Below are positions 44,435 through 53,965 of a stretch of DNA of 64,000 nucleotides, in pieces. The notes under the pieces are model-generated. The model made no database searches and had not been told where the DNA came from. It saw only the letters and a program-made list of their open reading frames with translations. The position numbers and the translations under genes were made by a program. The DNA is from UBA5336 sp038745855 (lineage in GTDB: Bacteria; Pseudomonadota; Alphaproteobacteria; Caulobacterales; Hyphomonadaceae), in NCBI GenBank assembly GCA_038745855.1, contig JBCDLC010000001.1, forward strand, positions 62,001 to 126,000. Direction: 5' to 3'. Each line of letters starts with the position of its first letter. Position 1 is the first letter of the stretch.

Positions 44435-45640
44435 ATGACCAGTTCTTCTCCTGCCTCCAAGCTCCCGCTTTCGGGACTTCGCGTCATCGAACTCGGGCAA
44501 CTCATCGCCGGTCCATTTTGCGGACAGCTCCTCGCAGATTTCGGCGCTGACGTGATCAAGGTCGAAGCCCCCGATCGGCCAGATCCGATCCGCGATTGGG
44601 GCGCAGCGAAAAAAGACGGGCAAGGCTTGTTGTGGCCGATCATCGGTCGGGGCAAGCGGTCCTTGACGCTGAACCTCCGGGTGCCAGAGGGCCAGGCCAT
44701 CCTTCGCCAGCTTGCGGAAACGGCCGACGTGCTGGTCGAGAATTTTCGCCCCGGCACGCTCGAGAAGTGGGAGATCGGCCCCGAAGCGCTCCATGCAATC
44801 AATCCCGGGCTCATCATCACACGCGTCTCGGGCTACGGGCAAACGGGCCCCGAGCACCACAAGGCGGGTTATGCCAGTGTAGGCGAGGCCAAAGGGGGGC
44901 TCCGCTACCTCATCGGCGAACCAGACCGGTTGCCGTCACGGGCCGGTGTATCCCTGGGTGATACAATGACCGGCACTTTCGCCTGCCTCGGCACGATGAT
45001 CGCCCTGCATGCCCGAAGCCAAACGGGGAAAGGCCAGGTGGTGGATGCGGCGATCTATGAAAGCGTCATGGCGTTCATGGAAAGCTTGATCCCTGAATAC
45101 GCCCTGGCCGGTCACACCCGGGAGCGGACAGGCCCGATTCTGCCCAAGGTCGCCCCATCCGGGGTCTATCCTTGCAGCGACGGCATGGTGATCATCGGCG
45201 CCAATCAGGACACGCTGTTTGCGCGCCTCGCAGAGATGTGCGGCGCCGATTGGGCCAGCGATCCGCGATATGCCACCCACAATGCCCGTGGTGACAACCA
45301 GGCCGAACTCGACGGGCTCGTCAGCGAATGGACCGCCCAACGTACCGCGGCCGATGTCATCGCCCAGTGCGAAGCCCATGGTGTGCCCTGTGGCCCGGTG
45401 AACACCGCAAAGGACATGCTCGCAGACGCTCATATCGCTGCGCGGGATGCAATTGTCCGGATGGTTGATCCAGTCCTAGGCGAAGTGCCGATGCAAGGTA
45501 TTGTTCCGAAGCTTTCGGAAACGCCGGGTGAAATCCGCCACACGGGTCCAGCCCTTGGGGCGCATGTGTCTGAACTGCTCGGTGAACTGGGCATCGACGC
45601 AGAGACTCATCGGTCGCTGAAGGCAAAGGGGATCGTCTGA
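44435..45640 (+). CDS. Class III (CaiB/BaiF) CoA transferase
   Basis: A 401-residue CoA transferase. The N-terminal LSGLRVIELGQLIAGPFCG, the block LADFGADVIKVEAP and the catalytic Asp in GVSLGDTMTG are family hallmarks. It moves CoA between organic acids; the pairing with HMG-CoA lyase suggests a branched-chain or methylated dicarboxylic acid (for example leucine or itaconate pathways), but this is inference. The ATG at 44435 fits the family start; an earlier ATG at 44393 would overlap mvaB. Confidence 0.93.
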   Translation: MTSSSPASKLPLSGLRVIELGQLIAGPFCGQLLADFGADVIKVEAPDRPDPIRDWGAAKKDGQGLLWPIIGRGKRSLTLNLRVPEGQAILRQLAETADVLVENFRPGTLEKWEIGPEALHAINPGLIITRVSGYGQTGPEHHKAGYASVGEAKGGLRYLIGEPDRLPSRAGVSLGDTMTGTFACLGTMIALHARSQTGKGQVVDAAIYESVMAFMESLIPEYALAGHTRERTGPILPKVAPSGVYPCSDGMVIIGANQDTLFARLAEMCGADWASDPRYATHNARGDNQAELDGLVSEWTAQRTAADVIAQCEAHGVPCGPVNTAKDMLADAHIAARDAIVRMVDPVLGEVPMQGIVPKLSETPGEIRHTGPALGAHVSELLGELGIDAETHRSLKAKGIV

Positions 45641-45696
45641 TCGCAAGCGGCCGATCGATTTGGCAAGTACGGAAAGATACGATAAGTCCGCGCGCC

Positions 45697-46155
45697 ATGG
45701 CTGATGACGCCCCGAAAGCCTTTCCTCCGCCCCTGACACCGAAGGCGGCTCAGGATGAGACGTGCGAACTCCGGCCGGCGTTCAACGCCGATGGATTGAT
45801 CGCCGCCATCGCCCAGGATTCGGCCACGGGAGATGTGCTGATGCTGGCCTGGATGAATGCGGACGCGCTGGCTGCGACGCTGGAAACCGGCCAGGCAACC
45901 TATTGGTCCCGGTCGCGGCAGTCCCTCTGGCGAAAGGGAGAAACGTCAGGGCACATCCAGACTGTTGAGAGCGTCCGGATCGATTGCGACCAGGACGCCG
46001 TTCTCCTGCTGGTCAACCAGGCAGGAGGCGCCTGTCATACCGGCCGCAAAAGCTGTTTCTACAGGCAGGTTGATCCAGGCAACGGCACCAAGGATCAACC
46101 AACCTTGACGCATCTGGCTGAACAAGCCGACCTCGCATCGCCCGGCAGCGCCTAG
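45697..46155 (+). CDS. hisI: Phosphoribosyl-AMP cyclohydrolase
   Basis: A 152-residue HisI that opens the purine ring of PR-AMP in histidine biosynthesis. It has the hallmark MLAWMNADALAAT, YWSRSRQSLWRKGETSGH, the metal Asp in DCDQDA and the Cys pair GACHTGRKSCFYR. The N-terminal 25 residues are an extension. It lies away from other his genes. Confidence 0.96.
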   Translation: MADDAPKAFPPPLTPKAAQDETCELRPAFNADGLIAAIAQDSATGDVLMLAWMNADALAATLETGQATYWSRSRQSLWRKGETSGHIQTVESVRIDCDQDAVLLLVNQAGGACHTGRKSCFYRQVDPGNGTKDQPTLTHLAEQADLASPGSA

Positions 46156-46226
46156 AGGCCCAATCGCACCTGATAAAAACAGGCCTGGCAGTCACAGGCC
46201 CGACCCGAAAAGGGAGGAGTTTCCCC

Positions 46227-47153
46227 ATGGTCTTCCGAAATGCAGGCGCCTCTAGCGTCGTAGTACTTCTCTCCGCACTCGCCGCCTGCGATGGTGAAGC
46301 CACAGATCCGCCCGCACCCGTCGAGCCTGCAGCCAGCGAGACGGCGGCGATTTCTACGAACGACGCTGCTGCAGAGCAGCTGGAGTTGCACAAGCTCCCA
46401 TGCGGCACGATCGAGATCTCGGACCTCGATCTGTTTTCAACCGCGGGCGATTATGCCGGAGTGCCTGATACTTTCACGAACACCTGCTGGCTTGTTCGAC
46501 ATCCAAACGGAGACCTTCTTTGGGATCTCGGCCTTCCGGGAATGCTCACGGCCGCAGGGCCCCAGGATCAAGGGATCTTCACGGTTTCCCTCAGCACGAC
46601 CCTCCGCGAAGTTCTTGCCGCCCGCGGTATCCCCATGGAAACGATCGAACAGGTCTCGATTTCCCACAGCCACTTTGACCATATCGGCCAGGTTGACCAA
46701 ATCGCACCGACCACGAAATGGCTGGTTCACCAGGACGAATACGCATTCATGTTCCCGAGCGATGGTGAGAACCCGCCCGATAATGCTGCCCAGTTTGCCC
46801 CCTTCGGCGACCTCGAGGCTGTGACTTTCTCCGGGAAGCGCGATGTGTTCGGTGACGGTTCGGTTCTCATCCATGAGACGCCCGGACATACGCCAGGTCA
46901 CACCTCGCTGCAGGTCAACCTGCCGGACACGGGACCGGTGTTCCTGACAGGGGATCTTTACCACAGGGCTGAAAGCCGGGTGTTGCGCCGCGTCCCCCAA
47001 TTCAATTGGGACGTCGAAAACGCTGACGCTCCAGGAGCGATCACCACGGCCTCCATGGACGCTTTCGAAGCCATTGTAGCCTCGGTGAACGGCCAAGTGA
47101 TCATTCAGCACGAGCCCGTCGACGTCGACGCTTTTCCGGACGTGTCGTATTAG
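46227..47153 (+). CDS. Secreted metallo-beta-lactamase-fold lipoprotein (lactonase-like)
   Basis: A 308-residue protein with a lipobox (LAAC, Cys21) and an MBL fold. Metal ligands are visible in SHSHFDHIGQ (the H-x-H-x-D-H motif), HTPGHT, GDLYH and the late HEP His. The overall pattern resembles the N-acyl-homoserine lactonase (AttM/AiiB) subgroup, which opens lactones; a signal sequence is unusual for that group. Actual substrate unknown. A good Shine-Dalgarno GGGAGGAG precedes the ATG. Confidence 0.85.
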   Translation: MVFRNAGASSVVVLLSALAACDGEATDPPAPVEPAASETAAISTNDAAAEQLELHKLPCGTIEISDLDLFSTAGDYAGVPDTFTNTCWLVRHPNGDLLWDLGLPGMLTAAGPQDQGIFTVSLSTTLREVLAARGIPMETIEQVSISHSHFDHIGQVDQIAPTTKWLVHQDEYAFMFPSDGENPPDNAAQFAPFGDLEAVTFSGKRDVFGDGSVLIHETPGHTPGHTSLQVNLPDTGPVFLTGDLYHRAESRVLRRVPQFNWDVENADAPGAITTASMDAFEAIVASVNGQVIIQHEPVDVDAFPDVSY

Positions 47154-47174
47154 GCGGGCATCGCTTTCGGCCGC

Positions 47175-48944
47175 TCAGCCGATGAGGTCGAGGCTGTCGA
47201 GAATATCAGCGAGATCAGCATTCTCGAATGTGATCTGCACCGAGCCGCTCGCAAACGTCACGTTGTTGCCTGACTGCGTGAAAGCATCCTCGGCGGCTGC
47301 GGTGCTAGCAAATCCGAAATCCACGAGCTGGACCGTTTCCCCAGCCTTGAAGCCGATGACGGTGTCGTTCGAGGTGACATCGGCATCGAACACGAAGGTA
47401 TCGGTGCCGCCCTGTCCCCGGATCAGGTTGTTTCCAGCGCCCGCTTCAAGGATGTCATTGCCGCCGCCGCCGTTCAGCTCGTCATCACCACCGCCACCCA
47501 TCAGGACGTCATTGCCAGCCGCACCGTTGATGAGGTCATCACCGCCCTGGCCGATGATTTCGTCATCGCCGCCCATGCCCAGCAGGATGTCATTACCCGT
47601 CCCGCCATTGAGAAAGTCGTCATCGGCGCCGGCCAGGATTTCATCATCGCCTCCGCCACCAATCAGCCGGTCATCCCCTCGACCGCCAAACAGAAGGTCC
47701 GTGCCGCCATTGCCGTTGAAATCGTCATTTCCGGTTTGGCCGCGCAGGATGTCATTGCCGTTTCCGCCATCGCCCTGGTCATCGCCTTTGCCGCCGTTCA
47801 GCGTATCGTTGCCGTTGCCGCCGGCGAGTGTGTCGTCTCCGACGCCGCCATTGACGATGTCGTCTCCAGCCCCGCCGCGCACATCGTCATCACCCGCTGC
47901 GCCGAGCACGAGATCGTTTCCGCCGAAGCCCTCGAGCACATCATTGCCATCTCGGCCTTCGAGCCGGTTCGCATCGCCGTTTCCCCTTAGCGTGTCGCCC
48001 TCGGCCGAGCCGATCACGTTTTCGATGGAGACAAACGTATCGCCAGCCGCGTCCCGGCCTGACGAGAAGGCGTCGTTCGCGTCGAGCGATACTGTCACCG
48101 CTCCAGTGTTCACGTAGCTGACCGTATCGTTACCGTCATTCTCGTTCCGGTTCAGCTCACCGCCATTGAAGTCGTTTATCCCGCCGCCAGCGACAAGAAG
48201 ATCGTCACCATTGCCACCGAACAGCTCGGTCGCCCCGCCACCGGCCACCAACGTGTCGTTGCCGTCTCCGCCCGCCAGAAGCCAATCGATCGTCGCGTCG
48301 GGGTCGACGGTCACGATATCGTCACCGCCCACACCGAAGAATTTGGCCGTCTCGCGGAAATCATTGTTGGGGTCGTCCCAGCCAGTGACCCGTACGCCAG
48401 TCAGATCGGTTTCGCCGCCTGCTTCGGTGTGGAAGAAATTGCGGACGTTGGCCACGACTTCGAAATTTTCGAGAAAGCCAGCCCTCACGGTCACCGATGG
48501 CTCATTGGTCAGGTTCAGGAGTTCGAAGCCCGAAATGCCGGTGATCCCCGTGAGATTGATGCCAAGGAAGTTGCCGATAAGCAGGGTGTCAAACCCCTCA
48601 CCGCCAGCGAGGGTGCCATTTACGCTCTGGAACACGCGGATGGTGTCATTGCCGTCGCCAGCGTCCACCGAGACCGTGTTGGAAGACCCGATATTGACCT
48701 GATCATCATCGTCGCCGCCACTGATCGTGTCTGACCCGATGGAGGTTATGAAGTCAGGGCCGTCGCCGCCGTTCAGGATGTTGGTGCCGGTACCGCCGAA
48801 AAGATCATCTGCGCCGCCCAACCCATTGAGGGTATCGTTGCCGTCTTCGCCGTCGGGCTCTTCTCCTGGAAAGCCACGGATGATGTCACGTTCGTCCGTG
48901 CCATCGAGGACGTCGTCACCCGTGGTGCCATTGATATCAGCCAT
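47175..48944 (-). CDS. RTX calcium-binding secreted protein
   Basis: A 589-residue acidic protein. The first 110 residues and the region about 315-520 consist of GGxGxDxLx nonapeptide repeats, which bind Ca2+ in a parallel beta-roll. Residues about 110-315 form a non-repeat section with two shorter repeat patches. The end (TFVFDADVTSNDTVIGF ... ADILDSLDLIG) is a typical type I secretion tail. No catalytic domain seen. No T1SS genes are adjacent. Likely a surface or extracellular matrix protein. Confidence 0.9.
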   Translation of the reverse strand: MADINGTTGDDVLDGTDERDIIRGFPGEEPDGEDGNDTLNGLGGADDLFGGTGTNILNGGDGPDFITSIGSDTISGGDDDDQVNIGSSNTVSVDAGDGNDTIRVFQSVNGTLAGGEGFDTLLIGNFLGINLTGITGISGFELLNLTNEPSVTVRAGFLENFEVVANVRNFFHTEAGGETDLTGVRVTGWDDPNNDFRETAKFFGVGGDDIVTVDPDATIDWLLAGGDGNDTLVAGGGATELFGGNGDDLLVAGGGINDFNGGELNRNENDGNDTVSYVNTGAVTVSLDANDAFSSGRDAAGDTFVSIENVIGSAEGDTLRGNGDANRLEGRDGNDVLEGFGGNDLVLGAAGDDDVRGGAGDDIVNGGVGDDTLAGGNGNDTLNGGKGDDQGDGGNGNDILRGQTGNDDFNGNGGTDLLFGGRGDDRLIGGGGDDEILAGADDDFLNGGTGNDILLGMGGDDEIIGQGGDDLINGAAGNDVLMGGGGDDELNGGGGNDILEAGAGNNLIRGQGGTDTFVFDADVTSNDTVIGFKAGETVQLVDFGFASTAAAEDAFTQSGNNVTFASGSVQITFENADLADILDSLDLIG

Positions 48945-49406
48945 CTTTCCAACCCACTTTAGACAGGCCCAGATTGCGGTCTCTCGCCGCGACCGAAGTC
49001 CCTGTGCACAACACCTGCTTCGGGCATAGCAAAGCCTGGGCCATGGCGACCACTTACAAATACACAGTCATAACGCTTCGTGATGATTGATCGGCGGCAA
49101 GCGCGGCGTGCGGTGACCAAGGCCTGAAAAGAAGGCTCTAGTTTGTGGCCTCGGAACTGTTCGCTGCTCTTGCGCTTCCACTTTTTTCGTTCCGCCTTTC
49201 CGAAGATAAAAAGGCACGCAGCGGGGAGCGGTCTGGGTTTTCCGAATTAAAACAGGGTCTCTCCCGCCTGTTTCGCGGCTGATCTCCTATTACTCACGAA
49301 CCCAACCCAAACGCGTGATCACCCGTGATTGGAAATCCTTACGCGAGTGTTCCATCTCTGTCGTGTCGAAAGCGACAAAGATAATCAGCACCAAAGGACG
49401 AGACCC
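48945..49406. other. Long intergenic region between divergent RTX and DM13 genes
   Basis: A 462-bp stretch without supported gene. It should contain the promoters of the RTX gene (minus) and of the DM13 gene (plus). Apart from a lower-GC stretch at 49050-49400 I recognise no specific operator, repeat or RNA. Confidence 0.45.
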
Positions 49407-49844
49407 ATGAAAAACCAGTTTGCAGCCATCGCCCTCGCCGCATTTGCCGTCGTTCCTGCAACGATCGCCGTAGCGCCCATCGCATGCGCCCAGGTTGTTG
49501 AGGCCTCTGTCGCCGTCCAGCCTTCGGGGGATTTCGTTCGCAAGTCGAAGCGCTTGAAGGGCTCTTACACCGTGATCGAACGCGAAGGCCAAACCATCAT
49601 TCGCTTTTCCGATGACTTCCGCGCCGCCCGCGGCCCCGATTTGAAGGTCTTCTTGTCCCCGAACACCGTGGCAGACGTGAATGGTGATACGGCCATCAAC
49701 GGATCGATCAACCTCGGTGTGCTTGAAAGCACCAAAGGTGGTCAGGAATACGTTGTTCCAGCGGGTGTAAACCTCGACGATTTCGCATCGGTCCTAGTGC
49801 ACTGCGAAGCGTACGCCGTGCTCTGGGGCGGAAGCGACCTTTAA
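49407..49844 (+). CDS. Exported DM13-domain protein
   Basis: A 145-residue protein with a Sec signal peptide (cleavage near ACAQ) and a DM13 domain: SGDFVRKSKRLKGSYTVIE, IIRFSDDFRAARGPDLKVFLS and the C-terminal VLVHCEAYAVLWGGSDL, whose Cys is the domain's conserved one. DM13 domains are suggested to take part in redox or electron transfer in the envelope. AAAGGACG lies 8 nt before the ATG. Confidence 0.87.
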   Translation: MKNQFAAIALAAFAVVPATIAVAPIACAQVVEASVAVQPSGDFVRKSKRLKGSYTVIEREGQTIIRFSDDFRAARGPDLKVFLSPNTVADVNGDTAINGSINLGVLESTKGGQEYVVPAGVNLDDFASVLVHCEAYAVLWGGSDL

Positions 49845-50153
49845 TCCCCTCCATCGCTTCTTTCCCAATCGCCAGGCCCGGATCGGCTCCCATTTACCCG
49901 GTCCTCCCCTCCCGGGACCCCTCACCCCAAGTGGCACGTCTCCCGGTCTGGCTTCCCCTTCCGCGATAGCGGGTCATTCCTCCCCTCACTGACCCTTTCC
50001 GCTATCGCGCACCTTGCCCTGCCGGGTCTTCCCGTCCCCGGCAGAGCATTTTCTTTATCCCTTGGTCCCAGCCCTTGCACTTCTCGCCTTTTGGACGTCC
50101 CGTCCAGCGTGCCGGTGGCGACCGCCGGTGATTGAAAGGGGAGCCCACGCGCT
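49845..50153. other. Intergenic region upstream of fhs
   Basis: 309 bp, C-rich on the plus strand. It contains the inverted pair GCGATAGCGG (49964-49973) / CCGCTATCGC (49999-50008), enclosing 25 nt. I looked for a ZTP (pfl) or THF riboswitch before fhs and recognised neither. Confidence 0.4.
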
Positions 50154-51821
50154 ATGGCCAATCCGTTGTCTGATATCGAGATCGCCCGAAAAGCGGCCAT
50201 GCATCCGATTGCGGAGATCGGCGCGACGCTGGGTCTTGGCACTGCGGACCTCATTCCCTACGGCCATGACAAGGCGAAGGTCGCGCGCCCCCCCAGGAGT
50301 GATGCCGAAGGAAAGCTCATACTGGTCACCGCGATCAACCCGACCCCCGCTGGGGAGGGCAAGACGACGACAACGGTCGGGCTCGGCGATGGGTTGTCCC
50401 GGCTCGGCAAGCGGACGGCGATCTGCATCCGCGAAGCGTCCCTTGGCCCCTGCTTCGGCGTCAAGGGCGGGGCGGCAGGCGGCGGCTACGCCCAGATCGT
50501 TCCCATGGAAGCCATGAACCTCCATTTCACGGGCGACCTTCACGCCGTCGGTGCCGCCCATAACCTCCTCGCGGCCATGCTCGACAATCATCTGCACTGG
50601 GGCAATGCCCTCGGCATCGATCCGCGCCGGATCACCTGGCGCCGCGCGGTCGATATGAACGACCGGGCCCTGCGGGGACTGGTTGTAGGTCTTGGGGGCC
50701 GGGCCCATGGCGTGCCCCGCGAAACCGGTTTTGACATTACCGTCGCTTCCGAAGTGATGGCGATCCTCTGCCTGTCCACAGACCTCGACGACCTGCAGCA
50801 ACGGCTCGGCCGCATCAGCGTCGCCGAGACCCATGACGGCGCGGCAGTCACAGCGAAAGACCTCAAGGCCGATGGCGCCATGGCCGTTTTGCTCAAGGAC
50901 GCCCTGATGCCGAACCTCGTGCAGACCCTGGAAGCCACCCCAGCCTTCGTCCATGGTGGCCCATTCGCCAATATCGCCCATGGCTGCAACAGTGTGATCG
51001 CCACCCGCACGGCGCTATCCCTGGCCGACTATGTGGTCACTGAAGCCGGCTTCGGCGCAGATCTCGGCGCGGAGAAATTCTTCAACATCAAATGCAGGAA
51101 GGCTGGCCTTGCTCCTTCGGCTGCGGTGATCGTGGCCACCATTCGGGCGCTGAAGATGAATGGCGGTCTACCGAAATCCGAGCTTGGCGCCGAGAGTGTC
51201 GCAGCCGTCGAGGCCGGACTCCCCAATCTCGCCCGCCATGTGGAGAATGTTCGCAAGTTCGGAGTGCCCGTCGTCATCGCGCTCAACCATTTCACCGGCG
51301 ACACGGATGCGGAGATCGCCGCGGTCCAGGCCTTCGCGGAAACCCTGGGCACCCCGGCCATAGTTTGCAAGCACTGGGCAGATGGCGGAGCAGGGGCTGA
51401 AGCCCTGGCCGAGACCCTCGTCGCGCTCGTGGAAACAGGGGAAGCGGCGTTCAAACCCCTTTACCCTGACGAACGACCCCTTTTCGAGAAGATCGAAACC
51501 GTCGCGCGGGAAATCTATCGTGCCGGGTCGGTCAGTGCCTCGCCCAAGGTCCTGAAACAGCTCGATCGGTGGCAGGCCGCTGGGCATGGCGACTTGCCCA
51601 TCTGTGTCGCGAAGACACCCTACTCCTTCTCTGCCGACCCTGATATCCGCGGCGCCCCAGAAGGCTTCGACCTTCCCGTTCGGGATGTCCGCCTGTCAGC
51701 CGGGGCCGGTTTCATCGTCGCGCTCACTGGCGACGTGATGACCATGCCCGGCCTCCCGCGAACACCGGCTGCCGAAGCCATCCACCTCAACGCCGATGGC
51801 GAGATAGAAGGGCTTTTTTGA
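50154..51821 (+). CDS. fhs: Formate-tetrahydrofolate ligase
   Basis: The 555-residue enzyme makes 10-formyl-THF from formate, ATP and THF. P-loop TPAGEGKTTTT, the segment REASLGPCFGVKGGAAGGG (19 residues) and HGGPFANIAHGCNS are diagnostic. With the glycine cleavage operon it links one-carbon units between formate, serine and glycine. Confidence 0.97.
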   Translation: MANPLSDIEIARKAAMHPIAEIGATLGLGTADLIPYGHDKAKVARPPRSDAEGKLILVTAINPTPAGEGKTTTTVGLGDGLSRLGKRTAICIREASLGPCFGVKGGAAGGGYAQIVPMEAMNLHFTGDLHAVGAAHNLLAAMLDNHLHWGNALGIDPRRITWRRAVDMNDRALRGLVVGLGGRAHGVPRETGFDITVASEVMAILCLSTDLDDLQQRLGRISVAETHDGAAVTAKDLKADGAMAVLLKDALMPNLVQTLEATPAFVHGGPFANIAHGCNSVIATRTALSLADYVVTEAGFGADLGAEKFFNIKCRKAGLAPSAAVIVATIRALKMNGGLPKSELGAESVAAVEAGLPNLARHVENVRKFGVPVVIALNHFTGDTDAEIAAVQAFAETLGTPAIVCKHWADGGAGAEALAETLVALVETGEAAFKPLYPDERPLFEKIETVAREIYRAGSVSASPKVLKQLDRWQAAGHGDLPICVAKTPYSFSADPDIRGAPEGFDLPVRDVRLSAGAGFIVALTGDVMTMPGLPRTPAAEAIHLNADGEIEGLF

Positions 51822-51881
51822 GTCTGGAAAGCCGACGTCTGACGGCTGGCGCGCAGCTTGCTTTACTCCCGCTTCGCCAGC

Positions 51882-52649
51882 TTAGAATACGCCGTGGCGG
51901 CCTTTGCCCTTGGTGAAAGCTGTTGCGCCATCGCGGGTTTCGCCGGACCGGATCACCTCCCGTCCGCGCTGCGTTTCCATGCGCAAGGCCTCGCCTTCCG
52001 GAAGCGACCATTGCTCGAGCGCCGATAGACGATCGGATCGCATGCAGCGCTGGGGAAATGCAGACAGATCCTCGGCCAGGGCCAGCGCAGTCTCCAGCGC
52101 TTTACCAGCAGCCACAAGCCGATTGGCGAGACCGATGGCCATCGCTTCTTCGGAGCCGACTTCTCGGCCCGTTAAGATCAAGTCCATCGCCCGCGATCCG
52201 CCGATCAATCGCGGCAGCCGTACTGTCCCGCCATCGACCAGCGGAACGCCGAACCGGCGGCAAAACACGCCAAACCGCGCCGTCTCCGAGATCACGCGGA
52301 GGTCGCACCAAATCGCCAGCTCAAAGCCGCCCGCCACCGCATGTCCCTCGACCGCTGCGATGACCGGCTTCGAAAGCTGAAGGCGTGTCGGTCCCATCGG
52401 GCCGAAATCGCCCGTTTCTTCCACACGGTTGCCGCGGCCCTCCGAAACGGCCCTAAGGTCCGCCCCGGCACAGAACGTACCGCCTTCACCGGTCAGGATT
52501 GCCACCGAAAGGGTGTCATCGCTGTCGAAAGACTTGAAGGCATCGTAGAGGGCTGCGGCCGTTTCGCCGTCCACGGCGTTCCTCACGCCCGGGCGATTGA
52601 TTGTCACGATGAGGGTGGCCCCGCGGGTTTCAGTCAGGACGCTCGCCAT
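51882..52649 (-). CDS. Enoyl-CoA hydratase/isomerase (crotonase) family protein
   Basis: A 255-residue crotonase-fold protein. The oxyanion-hole segments GTFCAGADLRAV and AVEGHAVAGGFELAIWCDLRV are present. The second catalytic Glu position reads GVPLVDGGTVRLPRLIG, with Asp in place of the usual Glu of hydratases, so the exact reaction is open. It follows the VWA gene on the same strand with a 19-bp gap. Confidence 0.88.
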   Translation of the reverse strand: MASVLTETRGATLIVTINRPGVRNAVDGETAAALYDAFKSFDSDDTLSVAILTGEGGTFCAGADLRAVSEGRGNRVEETGDFGPMGPTRLQLSKPVIAAVEGHAVAGGFELAIWCDLRVISETARFGVFCRRFGVPLVDGGTVRLPRLIGGSRAMDLILTGREVGSEEAMAIGLANRLVAAGKALETALALAEDLSAFPQRCMRSDRLSALEQWSLPEGEALRMETQRGREVIRSGETRDGATAFTKGKGRHGVF

Positions 52650-52668
52650 GTCGGGCCGCCTCGTTTTG

Positions 52669-53850
52669 TTACCGCTGCAGCTCTTTCATCGCTTCTTCCA
52701 GGCCCTTCAGCGTCAGCTCGAACATGCGCTGTGGCCCGATCAACTCACGGACAAGCTGAATCGACGGGGTGTAATCCCACGCCCCTTCCTTCACCGGGTT
52801 GAGCCACACCATGGACGGATAGGTCTGCACGAAGCGCTGGATCCACAAACCGCCGGGTTCCTCGTTCCAGTGTTCGACGGAGCCCCCGGCGTAGGTGATC
52901 TCGTAGGGGCTCATCGAGGCATCCCCAACCACGACCACCTTGTAATCACTGGGGTACTTATGGAGCACGTCCCACGTCGAGATCTGGTCTGTCCGGCGCC
53001 GGCGATTGTCCTTCCAGAGGCCCTCATAGGGGCAGTTATGAAAGTAAAAGTGCTCGAGATTCTTGATTTCGGACCGGGCCGCCGAAAACAGCTCCTCGCA
53101 GACCCGCATATAAGGGTCCATCGACCCGCCTGCATCCAGAAGTAGCAGAACAGAGATCGAGTTCCGCCGCTCCGGCCGCATCGTCACATCGAGATAGCCC
53201 TGGCGCGCCGAGTTCTTGATCGTGCTGTCGAGGTCCAGCTCCTCGTCGGCCCCGTCTCGCGCCCATTTCCTGAGCCGTTTCAGGGCGACCTTGATGTTGC
53301 GTGTGCCGAGTTCGACGCTGTCATCGTAATTCTTGAACTCGCGCTTGTCCCAGACCTTCACGGCCCTGCGATGGCGCGACTTGTCCTGCCCAACCCGGAC
53401 CCCTTCGGGATTGTACCCATTGGCACCAAAGGGCGACGTGCCGCCCGTTCCGATCCACTTGTTGCCGCCCTCGTGGCGCTTCTTCTGCTCCTCGAGCCGT
53501 TCTTTCAGCGTCTCGATCAGCTTCTCGAAGCCGCCCATGGCTTCGATTTCAGCCTTTTCCTCGTCGCTAAGGAATTTCTCCGTCATCTTGCGGAGCCACT
53601 CCTCGGGCAGGTCCTGGACGTTCACCGCGTCTTCGAGACTGTCGAGGCCCTTGAAGACATGGCTGAAAACCCGGTCGAACTTGTCGAGGTTGCGCTCATC
53701 TTTCACAAGGGCCGAGCGCGAGAGGTAGTAGAATTCCTCGACTGACCGGTCCGTAACGCCCTTATCCATCGCCTCGATCAGGGCGAGATACTCCTTCAGC
53801 GTCACAGGCACTTTCGCCTCGCGCAAGGAGTTGAAGAAGTTCAGGAACAT
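52669..53850 (-). CDS. VWA-domain protein (CoxE-like), MoxR partner
   Basis: A 393-residue soluble protein with a C-terminal von Willebrand A domain; the metal-ion site is LLLDAGGSMDPY, with further DASMSPYE. The N-terminal part is helical and charged. These VWA proteins usually sit next to a MoxR AAA+ ATPase and are thought to act together as a chaperone for metal centres or complexes. Here the MoxR gene (57586-58458) is on the same strand but about 3.7 kb away. Confidence 0.88.
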   Translation of the reverse strand: MFLNFFNSLREAKVPVTLKEYLALIEAMDKGVTDRSVEEFYYLSRSALVKDERNLDKFDRVFSHVFKGLDSLEDAVNVQDLPEEWLRKMTEKFLSDEEKAEIEAMGGFEKLIETLKERLEEQKKRHEGGNKWIGTGGTSPFGANGYNPEGVRVGQDKSRHRRAVKVWDKREFKNYDDSVELGTRNIKVALKRLRKWARDGADEELDLDSTIKNSARQGYLDVTMRPERRNSISVLLLLDAGGSMDPYMRVCEELFSAARSEIKNLEHFYFHNCPYEGLWKDNRRRRTDQISTWDVLHKYPSDYKVVVVGDASMSPYEITYAGGSVEHWNEEPGGLWIQRFVQTYPSMVWLNPVKEGAWDYTPSIQLVRELIGPQRMFELTLKGLEEAMKELQR

Positions 53851-53965
53851 GGGCCGCCTCCCTTATCGTTCCCAAGGTAATACGCCCTGCCACCAATGTC
53901 CAAAACTGCCGTTGGGGAAAGGAGATAAGGATATTCTAACTCGGATGAGCTAGTCGGATACTGTG

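Noticed and set aside
47182..48117. Plus-strand frame of 311 codons opposite the RTX gene
   Set aside because: Pro/Ser-rich translation of the complement of GGxGxDxLx repeats.
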